Below, piece by piece: positions 34,935 to 41,979 of a stretch of DNA of 64,000 nucleotides (its first letter is position 1; the number at the start of each line of letters is the position of its first letter). Source of the stretch: Clostridia bacterium. Lineage in GTDB: Bacteria; Bacillota; Clostridia; Christensenellales; Borkfalkiaceae. The position numbers were made by a program, and so were the translations under genes. Where the stretch lies: assembly GCA_021204825.1 (NCBI GenBank), contig JAJPYR010000095.1, forward strand, positions 1 to 64,000. The letters are read 5' to 3'. Under the pieces are notes generated by a model. It had not been told where the DNA came from, did no database searches, and saw nothing but the letters and a program-made list of their open reading frames with translations.

Positions 34935-36386
34935 ATGATTATAAGCATATCAATAAATAATTATGCCATTTTTGCAGGTAAGGAAGATTTTTCACTCATT
35001 GCTGATGCGAGAAACAAGTCGTTCCCGTGTAATGTCTTCTTTGGCAACGGCTTTAATGTTGTGAAGACGGCAGGTCTTTTTGGAGGCAACAATTCAGGTA
35101 AGACATGCTTTGTACGCGCCGTTAGATGTATACGGGATGTGCTACTCGGTAAAGTTGATGGTGCTGACATTACTCCCTATTGTTTCGGCGACAGCAAAAT
35201 CTGCTCTCTTGGCGTGTCTTTCTTATATGATGGCAAAGCATACAGGTATGAATTCAAGTATGACGCAAGCACTGACCCTGTTCGCAAAGGGTTCTTATTT
35301 GAGCGTTTCCAAGAGTTAAACAAGGATAAGTACGGCAATAAGAAAGCGAATGAAATATTCCTGAGAGACTTGCATAACCCACAAAGGCCCAGATGCAGGG
35401 TTAGTGTTGACAAATCCGATGAGGGGCATTGCAATGACATGGCTTTTGCTTATGCAATTGAAAGAGTACCGAGAGATAGGATTTTAATTTACTCTGATGA
35501 AATACTAGAAATTCCTGTGTTGAGGAAGGCGAAAGCAATATTGATTAGCTTTGCAAATAATATTGATGTAATCAGCATGAAGGATATTCCGCTGGATAAG
35601 ACTGTCAGAGTATTGAAGAATGAAGACCCAATTAAAACAAGAGTGGTTAGTTTTATCAAGGCATCTGATATAGGGATAGATGATTGTTTTTATATGGAGC
35701 CCGATGATGTTTGCCAGAGTTCTGACCGGAGGGATATTCAGTATCAGATGAGCCCTGGTGAATGGCGTCATCCACAGGGCACTGTAATGATTTATCCAGT
35801 AACAGGGATGGATTCCCAATATGATGCCATTAAAAATCATGAGGATCAGTACAACCTCATTTCTGTCCACAATGGACATCCTGTTAGAAGCAGGCTGTTT
35901 GACTCTGAAGGATCTTTAAAACTTATTGCTTTGGCAAGTTATATCATTGATGCTGTAGACAACGGGAAAGTGCTGGTCGTGGATGAGCTTGACAGCAGTC
36001 TGCATTACAAACTTACAAGATCCATCCTATCATTCTTCAATCTCGACTCCAATGTTAACGGACAGCTCATTTTTACCGCCCAAGATGCAATGCAGCTCAA
36101 CATACAAAGGTTGTTCAGAAAAGATCAGATTTGGTTTACAGTCAACCATGCTGACTATGAAGATGAAGATAACGAAAACAATACAACAGTTAGAGATGAA
36201 GACATTGTGCGCCTGTACTCTCTTAATATGTTCACGGCGCAAAATGACGGAATCAGATCAGACAGCTATCTACTGGACAGATATTCAACAGGGAAGTTAG
36301 GTTCCATACCTCGCCCCAATTATACTGACCTGATAATTGAGAGTTTGGAGAGAAAGAGGCGGAGGGGCAATGAGCAAGAAAACTAA
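34935..36386 (+). CDS. ABC/OLD-like ATPase, paralogue 3, AbiLi/RloA-like
   Basis: A 483-residue ATPase, paired with an RloB gene as in AbiL-type systems. It has Walker A GGNNSGKT (50-57), a full signature SEGS (324-327) and a full Walker B VVDELDSSLH (Asp350, Glu351). The switch-histidine position reads TAQD, so His is missing. The middle region keeps 'NNIDVISMKDIPLDKTVRVL', aligning with the same segment in the two upstream paralogues. Codon use is visibly more AT-rich than in paralogues 1 and 2, suggesting separate acquisition or different selection. The ribosome binding site is GAGAGG. Its last 17 bases overlap the start of the RloB gene, so the two are translationally coupled. Confidence 0.8.
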   Translation: MIISISINNYAIFAGKEDFSLIADARNKSFPCNVFFGNGFNVVKTAGLFGGNNSGKTCFVRAVRCIRDVLLGKVDGADITPYCFGDSKICSLGVSFLYDGKAYRYEFKYDASTDPVRKGFLFERFQELNKDKYGNKKANEIFLRDLHNPQRPRCRVSVDKSDEGHCNDMAFAYAIERVPRDRILIYSDEILEIPVLRKAKAILISFANNIDVISMKDIPLDKTVRVLKNEDPIKTRVVSFIKASDIGIDDCFYMEPDDVCQSSDRRDIQYQMSPGEWRHPQGTVMIYPVTGMDSQYDAIKNHEDQYNLISVHNGHPVRSRLFDSEGSLKLIALASYIIDAVDNGKVLVVDELDSSLHYKLTRSILSFFNLDSNVNGQLIFTAQDAMQLNIQRLFRKDQIWFTVNHADYEDEDNENNTTVRDEDIVRLYSLNMFTAQNDGIRSDSYLLDRYSTGKLGSIPRPNYTDLIIESLERKRRRGNEQEN

Positions 36387-37038
36387 GAGAAGCCCAGAAA
36401 CAACAAAACAAGACAATACAGCAAAAACAACAAAACAAAGCTATTCAGACAGGCTAGACATATTGATAATTGGAGAAGGCAAAGAAGAAGAAGGATATCT
36501 GAAAAGTCTTGGCAAATGCCGGTTTTGGAGTACAGAGTTCAAGGTAAAAATTGTTAGTGCCGATGGGATTGATAATATTGTCAATACTTACACGGATATG
36601 TTTAGAAATGAACAGTTTGATTTGATTTTTATAGTATGTGACACAGAAAAGACCCCAGAGAAGCCATACGAACAGTACCTTAATGTGCGCAAGGATCTCA
36701 ATAACGTAAATCCGAGAAAGCGCATTGGAGATCATATTGTTTTTTTTGCCAATCCGAACACAATGCAGATTATCCTGTCTCATTTCAAAGATGTTAAGCT
36801 AACAGAGAGCAGCAAGACTGCCAATGCTTCAAAAATAGAGGATTGCACTGGTGTAAAGAATTATTCCGCAAAGAAATGCGGAGAAATATTCAAACAAATT
36901 ACTCCAGAGAATTCTGAACTTATGTTGAGCCGAATCAAAATTCTTCCTAGAGATTATACTGCTGTTCCAAGTTCAAACATGTATGACCTATTCAATCCTT
37001 TGCATAACGGCGATAAAGACAAAGTGCGGGATTTATGA
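36370..37038 (+). CDS. RloB-like (Toprim-type) effector, AbiLii-like
   Basis: A 222-residue protein. After a Lys/Thr-rich leader it has LDILIIGEGKEEEGYLKSL, the Toprim-like first motif with conserved Glu, then FDLIFIVCDTEK with the Asp of the second motif, and ANPNTMQIILSHF, which matches the 'NP..E.WLL.HF' signature region of RloB. In AbiL and RloAB pairs an RloB protein follows an AAA-type ATPase. It is inferred to be the nuclease-like effector released or activated when the ATPase senses infection. The start at 36370 follows GGAGGGG and overlaps the upstream ATPase stop. It ends 48 bases before the convergent pnuC stop. Confidence 0.75.
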   Translation: MSKKTKRSPETTKQDNTAKTTKQSYSDRLDILIIGEGKEEEGYLKSLGKCRFWSTEFKVKIVSADGIDNIVNTYTDMFRNEQFDLIFIVCDTEKTPEKPYEQYLNVRKDLNNVNPRKRIGDHIVFFANPNTMQIILSHFKDVKLTESSKTANASKIEDCTGVKNYSAKKCGEIFKQITPENSELMLSRIKILPRDYTAVPSSNMYDLFNPLHNGDKDKVRDL

Positions 37039-37085
37039 AGTCTCGTGGATAAGGAAACATTTCATAGTATCTTTCATTTTGGCTT

Positions 37086-37805
37086 TTACTTAGGCTCTGC
37101 ACTATCCGGCGCGGAGCCTTTCTGCTTTCTGGAGCGCATAATCCACAGGATAAAGCCGTATATGTCGTTTATAAGGAACACGGCGAAGCATACCATCATG
37201 GGAAGGTAGTATATGGACTGCATGCAGGCGAGGGCCCAGAGGGTTATGAGCACTATGTCATTCACTGCATACATGACGGCATATGCAGGTATCCTCAGCG
37301 CCATGAGATACAGGGCCATAAAGCTGGTTACAACGGACACGGTAGAGACTTCAAGGTTTTCAGTGTTCAGGGCTCTCAGGATGAAGTAGAAGGCCACGCC
37401 AATCACTATAGCCAGCACTATCATTATGATTATGTGCTTTGCCCTGATTCTGCCCACACGGACCTCAGAGCCGTCCTCCGAGGCGGGGTGCCTGAGCCAG
37501 TTTATAAGGGACACGAGGCATGTTGGAAACTCCATTACGAGATACGTAATTGTCTCGCCATAGTAATGGAAGAAGAGGGATACAATGGCGTATATGATGC
37601 TGAAAGCCAGCATGAGAATGAGGCCGAAGAAGTCCCCTTTGGCCGCGAATATGAGCGATGTAACGCCTATGACGGACGTAACAAGCGTGAGCCAGTCCGT
37701 GCTTCCCACTGCGAAGAAGGACACGATGACGGCCGCCAGGGAGCATATCCACAGCGTCCAGTCAAACTTATTCAGATGTCTGAAGGGATTGCGTATCTTC
37801 TTCAT
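37086..37805 (-). CDS. pnuC: PnuC-family nicotinamide riboside/mononucleotide transporter
   Basis: A 239-residue membrane protein of the PnuC family, which imports nicotinamide riboside or related vitamins by facilitated diffusion. About seven hydrophobic helices are present. Typical features are the N-terminal FDWTLWICSLAAVIVSFF, NWLRHP, and the C-terminal VNDIVLITLWALACMQ and FLINDIYGFILW segments containing the conserved Asn-Asp pairs and Trp. The start follows GGAGACGG. Together with nadBC on the other side of the ATPase cluster it points to NAD supply as a theme of this neighbourhood. It has its own promoter on the minus strand. Confidence 0.9.
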   Translation of the reverse strand: MKKIRNPFRHLNKFDWTLWICSLAAVIVSFFAVGSTDWLTLVTSVIGVTSLIFAAKGDFFGLILMLAFSIIYAIVSLFFHYYGETITYLVMEFPTCLVSLINWLRHPASEDGSEVRVGRIRAKHIIIMIVLAIVIGVAFYFILRALNTENLEVSTVSVVTSFMALYLMALRIPAYAVMYAVNDIVLITLWALACMQSIYYLPMMVCFAVFLINDIYGFILWIMRSRKQKGSAPDSAEPK

Positions 37806-37874
37806 TCCGTCTCCAATGCTTCAGCATGGAGTCCACTGGCCTGTTCCTTGCTGATATGTGAGATTCCACAGTCA

Positions 37875-37903
37875 AGTATACATCATATGCTGCATGAGCT
37901 CAA
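37875..37903 (-). promoter_or_regulatory. pnuC promoter
   Basis: On the minus strand, TTGAGC (37898-37903), 17-base spacer, TATACT (37875-37880), about 70 bases before pnuC. The remaining bases to 38099 contain no supported gene. Confidence 0.6.
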
Positions 37904-38099
37904 CCAATTTTATGTATCCAGGGAATGCGGATAATGCCGGTTGTCGACAGGTTGCCTACACCTGTTTCCGTCCCAAACGGCCAAATATCAGCTTTTACAG
38001 GCGTTTTTCTTTGCCTGGACAACAATATGGGACTGGGCCTTGCTGTGTCACAGAGAGGCTGTACGGGCCTGTTTTGAGGCTTAATAGCGGACGAGGAAG

Positions 38100-38128
38100 T
38101 TGACATCTCCCCTGGATTTGGGTACACT
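38100..38128 (+). promoter_or_regulatory. Promoter of the HMA protein-tagD unit
   Basis: TTGACA (38100-38105), 17-base spacer, TACACT (38123-38128), 45 bases before the ATG at 38174. Confidence 0.7.
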
Positions 38129-38173
38129 ATAGCCACAGCAGGATGCGTCATCAAGATGCTCCGGAGGCATGCA

Positions 38174-38425
38174 ATGTACAGAATAACGCTAAAGATAGAC
38201 GGGATGCACTGCGGCATGTGCGAGGCCCATGTGAATGACATGGTGCGGGATGCTGCGGACGTGAAGAAAGTTACCTCTTCCCACACAAAAGGTGAGACGG
38301 TAATCCTGTCCGAGACACAGCCGGACACGGACGCCATTACGGCGGCAATCCAGGCGCAGGGGTACAGGGTGCTCTCCGTGGAGAGCGAGAGTTACGAGAA
38401 GAAGGGCCTTTTCCACAGGAAGTGA
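38174..38425 (+). CDS. Heavy-metal-associated (HMA) domain protein, CopZ-like
   Basis: An 83-residue single-domain protein. YRITLKIDGMHCGMCEAHVN contains the metal-binding M-x-C-x2-C loop, and the beta-alpha-beta-beta-alpha-beta order of ferredoxin-like HMA domains follows. It probably chaperones copper or another soft metal in the cytoplasm. No copper ATPase or CsoR/CopY gene is adjacent, so the partner is elsewhere. The start at 38174 follows CCGGAGG. It is cotranscribed with tagD, whose start is 64 bases beyond the stop. Confidence 0.85.
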   Translation: MYRITLKIDGMHCGMCEAHVNDMVRDAADVKKVTSSHTKGETVILSETQPDTDAITAAIQAQGYRVLSVESESYEKKGLFHRK

Positions 38426-38489
38426 CATGCATATGCATGCAGCCAGGCTCTGCAAGGGCGGGCACTCATGGGATACGGAGACGCAAGGA

Positions 38490-38891
38490 ATGAAACGGGT
38501 TATAACGTACGGCACATTTGATCTTCTGCATTACGGGCACATAAACCTTCTAAGGCGCGCAAAAGCTTTAGGGGACTATCTCATAGTGGCCCTTTCCACG
38601 GATGAGTTCAACAGCGTGCAGAAGGGCAAGAAGTGCTACTTCAACTATGAGCAGCGCAAGGAGCTTCTGGAATCCGTGAGATACGTGGACCTCGTAATCC
38701 CTGAAACCTGCTGGGAGCAGAAGGTCACGGACGTGAAGGAGTACCATATAGACGTCTTCGTAATGGGAGAGGACTGGAAGGGAAAGTTTGACTACCTCAT
38801 GGACCAGGGCGTAGAGGTCATATATCTTCCCAGAACACCTGAGATAAGCACCACGCAGATAAAGTCAGACCTGGACTCATCCAAGCGTTAA
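38490..38891 (+). CDS. tagD: Glycerol-3-phosphate cytidylyltransferase
   Basis: A 133-residue nucleotidyltransferase making CDP-glycerol from CTP and glycerol-3-phosphate for teichoic acid or other poly(glycerol phosphate) polymers. Motifs are ITYGTFDLLHYGHINLLRRA (containing the HxGH nucleotide-binding site), GDYLIVALSTDEFN, YVDLVIPE and YLPRTPEISTTQIK (the R-x-x-x-I-S-T-T motif). The length equals the family norm of about 130. The start at 38490 follows AAGGA. A strong terminator follows. The minus-strand glycosyltransferase-like gene downstream may belong to surface polymer metabolism too. Confidence 0.94.
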   Translation: MKRVITYGTFDLLHYGHINLLRRAKALGDYLIVALSTDEFNSVQKGKKCYFNYEQRKELLESVRYVDLVIPETCWEQKVTDVKEYHIDVFVMGEDWKGKFDYLMDQGVEVIYLPRTPEISTTQIKSDLDSSKR

Positions 38892-38925
38892 AGTCTGCAT
38901 AAGTCTCATAAAACAGCAAAAACAA

Positions 38926-38960
38926 AGCCGGAAGGACCCCTCCTTCCGGCTATAATTTTG
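38926..38960 (+). terminator. Terminator of tagD
   Basis: AGCCGGAAGGA pairs perfectly with TCCTTCCGGCT around a CCCC loop, followed by ATAATTTTG. Confidence 0.9.
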
Positions 38961-38986
38961 CCCGGTTGAAGCCGGCTGAAACCCAG

Positions 38987-39116
38987 TTCACTGAAGTAAA
39001 GTTCACTGAAAACCAATTCACTTAAACCCAGCTCCAGCTGAATAAAACTTCACTGAAATACAGTTCATCTGAATCCATCTCCAGCTGAATAAAATTTCAG
39101 TGAAAAAAAGTTCAGC
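38987..39116. repeat. 15-bp repeat array, cluster 1
   Basis: Copies of a unit with core TTCACTGAA, a near-perfect palindrome, start at 38987, 39002 and 39017 (last base pair changed). Degenerate units continue to 39116 at 15-17 bp spacing (39049 perfect, 39064, 39095 as TTTCAGTGAA, 39111). Confidence 0.8.
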
Positions 39117-39187
39117 AATGCAGCCCTCATGTATCATGCAGGGCATTTTTCTGTCTGCAGACGGAGGGTAAGGCAGCTGAAGAACAG

Positions 39188-39224
39188 TTCACTGAACAAA
39201 ACTTCACTGAAAAATACTTCAGTT
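39188..39224. repeat. 15-bp repeat array, cluster 2
   Basis: TTCACTGAA at 39188 and 39203 and a partial TTCAGTTCC at 39218, again spaced exactly 15 bp, between tagD and the glycosyltransferase-like gene. Confidence 0.75.
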
Positions 39225-39318
39225 CCAAGCTCCCCAGGTGCTTTTCCAGGCACACAAAACAGGCCGGGAGCGGTGGTGCCCCTGGCCGTTGAAGTGCGTT
39301 TAAACGCGCATAAGTGCG

Positions 39319-41064
39319 TTATTCTGCAGGAAGGTACTCCGCCAGGGTGCCGTCCTCTGAGAGAATGTAGTACGTGTATGCGGAGGTTGTGGCGTCATAT
39401 ACGGCGAGGTCACAGTCTGCGCTGTTGTACTGGATAAGGAAGTAGGTGTCGGAGCTTCCGTCCGGCACAAGGCAGCCGTAGTCCTCATCTGTGGTCTTTA
39501 AGGGGGATATGAAGCCCTGGACATCGTAGATGTAGGGCTCGTTAAGGTCTTCCCTGCGGCCAATGGAGCCGTTGATGTCCGTTATGGTGCCGTCTGTATT
39601 GTAGTTAACCCACACGAGGCAGGCCTTGTCCTCGTCCACGGACACGAAGGTGGAGGATGCGTAGCCCGTTACATAGATGTCCGGGGTGAAGAACAGTATG
39701 AACTCCGCAGGGATTGTGGACTCCACATCCGTGAGGCCAAGCTCCTGCAGATGCTCGTTCTTTTCCGCAGTGGTTGGGTTCCTGGGATGGCCCTTGTAAT
39801 AATAGACGTAACCGTCTCCGTAACAGTCCATTATGGCCTTTACGTAGTCATCAAAGAACCACTCGTTCTCGTCATAAGTGCCGAGGATGAGCATGATCTT
39901 CTTGCCGGAGCTCTGTGCTTCCTCAAACATCTCATCGCTGAAGTTGTACAGGGCATGCAGCTGCGCCTGCTCATCCTCTGTCATGGCGGCAAGCAGAGTG
40001 CCGAGGTCCATGACCCTTATCTGCCCTGCGTCCACAGCCTCTGAAACCTCAGCGTACATGTCATCATTTGCCGTGGCTAAAGTGCCGCTGACCCTTGTGA
40101 GCCACCAGGAGATGTTGTCATACTCCCTGCACATGATGTACGCATAGTCCCCTATGTCATCCCACGAGACAGCGAAGTCATCCGTATTCTCATACTTGCC
40201 GGCGGCGGAGATCTGCTCAAGGAGCGTGGCATATGTCTCCTTCATGGTCTCGTATTCCTGCTCATTTGCGGCGTCATCCTCATTGTTGAAGTGCCTGTTG
40301 AACATTTGGAACGAGATGGCCCCGTCTGAGATAAGTGTCAGGTCATAGTTCTCTTCCGGTATGCCGTTTGCAACCGTTGCCTGCAGCCAGCCGTTGCAGT
40401 ACAGGTCCGTGTAATACAGATGGAACACAGAGTCCGGGTTGATGTCATACAGCTCCTTAACCCATGCCGCCGTCCTTGTAAAGATGGTGTTGCGCCCGGT
40501 GCCGCCCGTTATCTCATCCGGGGAGGCTATGGGCATCGTGTACACGTTCTCCGGCAAAGCGCTGTAATCCCATGCGCTGCTTCTTGTAAACCACACGAAA
40601 GTGGGAATGGTGTAATCTGCCGTTACCTCTGTAAGCGCTGCAGAGAATATCGTAACCGGCATGGTGGAGGTTAACGGGGCTATGTTGTACTCCGGCGCGG
40701 AGAGCTCCACAGTCTCTTCCTGCGTGGCCGTATATACGCCCTTTGTGACCTTTACCTTCACTGTCTGGCGCCCGTAAAAGGCGTCCACATCGCATTCACC
40801 CTTTAGTATCTGGCCGCTGCCGGTCAAGGTCACCTTGGTCACTGCCGTTCCTTCATGCGAGACTTCTATGGTCACCTTGCTCACCTGCTTGTCGGTGTCC
40901 CATCCCACACGTATGACCTGGCCGTCCTCAACCTGCTCTGCAGCCATGTCCATCTCAACCTTCCACACAGTGAAGTACAGACACAGAAAGACCGCAAGGC
41001 ATGCAATTATGACCGCGCCTAAAACAGCAATGAGAATGATTCTTCTCTTGCCAATCCTTGTCAT
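39319..41064 (-). CDS. Membrane-anchored protein with glycosyltransferase (GT52/polysialyltransferase)-like C-terminus
   Basis: A 581-residue protein starting with a signal anchor (residues 7-32, RRIILIAVLGAVIIACLAVF). A beta-rich domain follows at about residues 35-130 and the last 250 residues are the likely enzymatic part. There GKKIMLILGTYDENEWF, YYYKGHPRNPT, IPAEFILFF and YASSTFVSVDEDK resemble the lysine-His-Pro-Arg and Ser-Ser motifs of GT52 and polysialyltransferase-type enzymes. If the topology is as read, the transferase-like domain faces outside, which is odd for a nucleotide-sugar enzyme. Function is therefore uncertain; it may act on surface polymers. The start at 41064 follows GGAGAG. 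It is flanked on both sides by 15-bp repeat clusters and convergent with tagD. Confidence 0.5.
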   Translation of the reverse strand: MTRIGKRRIILIAVLGAVIIACLAVFLCLYFTVWKVEMDMAAEQVEDGQVIRVGWDTDKQVSKVTIEVSHEGTAVTKVTLTGSGQILKGECDVDAFYGRQTVKVKVTKGVYTATQEETVELSAPEYNIAPLTSTMPVTIFSAALTEVTADYTIPTFVWFTRSSAWDYSALPENVYTMPIASPDEITGGTGRNTIFTRTAAWVKELYDINPDSVFHLYYTDLYCNGWLQATVANGIPEENYDLTLISDGAISFQMFNRHFNNEDDAANEQEYETMKETYATLLEQISAAGKYENTDDFAVSWDDIGDYAYIMCREYDNISWWLTRVSGTLATANDDMYAEVSEAVDAGQIRVMDLGTLLAAMTEDEQAQLHALYNFSDEMFEEAQSSGKKIMLILGTYDENEWFFDDYVKAIMDCYGDGYVYYYKGHPRNPTTAEKNEHLQELGLTDVESTIPAEFILFFTPDIYVTGYASSTFVSVDEDKACLVWVNYNTDGTITDINGSIGRREDLNEPYIYDVQGFISPLKTTDEDYGCLVPDGSSDTYFLIQYNSADCDLAVYDATTSAYTYYILSEDGTLAEYLPAE

Positions 41065-41332
41065 TATAGTAAATCTCTCCTTATTCCCAGGCGGCCGCTG
41101 GCCGCTTCAAAGGCATTGTACAACACATCCTGCCGGCAATGCAAAGCCCTGGCCGCCAAATGCCCCGAAACCGTCTTCAATGCCAGGAGGCACAAACAGG
41201 ATGCAATAATTGGGAAATCGTACGGAAATGCGCCGCATATACGCCTTTATAGCTCATATAACAGCCTTTCCCGGCTCATATCCGGGCAGAATTGCACCAC
41301 CGTATGACCTAACCGAGGGGACTGAAGAAAAA

Positions 41333-41368
41333 TTCACTGAAGAAAAGTTCACTGAAAACCAATTCAGC
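41333..41368. repeat. 15-bp repeat array, cluster 3
   Basis: TTCACTGAA at 41333 and 41348, preceded by ACTGAA at 41321 and followed by TTCAGC at 41363, all in 15-bp register. Confidence 0.75.
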
Positions 41369-41555
41369 TCCCTTACAGGCCGTCCAAAGGGTCCGGACGG
41401 CAGGTTTCTCCCGGGGAAAAACGCCGGAACGGAGGCATGCACTTTACTGCGGTAGTGTATTACTGTAATAAAGTATGAACAAATGTTTGTGTAAAGTCCC
41501 AATCTGATCCGGAGCTTTTGATCCAGGCCAGGTACCAGTCCAGGCTTGCAGATGC

Positions 41556-41586
41556 ACTGAAGAAAAGTTCACTGATATCCTTTCAG
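41556..41586. repeat. 15-bp repeat array, cluster 4
   Basis: ACTGAA at 41556, TTCACTGAT at 41568 and TTTCAG at about 41581: a short, degenerate set of the same unit. Confidence 0.55.
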
Positions 41587-41848
41587 TACTCCTGTGGCTG
41601 TCTGCATCATGTATATGGAGGCAATACAGACCGGACATGGGCTGTACGTGCCTTTGGATTATGATCCCAATGCTTACAGAGGCCATTGTACATGGGCTTC
41701 CTGTGCGTGGCCCTGGATGCCGTTGCGTGCTGTTCTGGTACATACTGGTATGGTATATGGAAATGGAATAACCGTTAAAGCTCCCTAAAGAGGTTTTTGT
41801 GAAAATTGGGTGAGAATTTTGGTTTTGGACTTTACAAACGTGAACAGG

Positions 41849-41879
41849 TTGTATACAATGTCAAAGTAACGTGTACTTT
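41849..41879 (+). other. Candidate oriT for the MobV relaxase
   Basis: TTGTATACAA (41849-41858) is a perfect palindrome. It is followed by AAAGTA-ACGTG-TACTTT (41863-41879), an inverted repeat closely resembling the pMV158-type origin of transfer, where MobM nicks after GTG. By analogy the nick would fall after G at 41873. It lies about 100 bases before the mob gene, the usual position. Confidence 0.5.
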
Positions 41880-41979
41880 ATGCTGAAAAGGGCACTTTTG
41901 TGCTCTTTTGCGGCGGCATGGGGGAGCAGGTTGCCAGGGAAATTAATGAACGGAGGATTTTGAAATCAGTTATCTTATA

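Larger units (their letters stand above)
41065..41848. other. Intergenic region with repeat clusters 3 and 4
   Basis: It contains the upstream region of the glycosyltransferase-like gene and the repeats listed separately. Short open frames here (for example 41210-41455) are mostly made of the repeat (KFTEEKFTENQF) and have no family resemblance. Confidence 0.5.

Noticed and set aside
41210-41455. 81-codon frame containing KFTEEKFTENQF
   Set aside because: The protein-like repeat is explained by the 15-bp DNA repeat, which also occurs where the frame is broken (38987-39116).
38987-41586. CRISPR-like array
   Set aside because: The repeat unit is about 15 bp with no unique spacers of 25-40 bp and no cas genes nearby.
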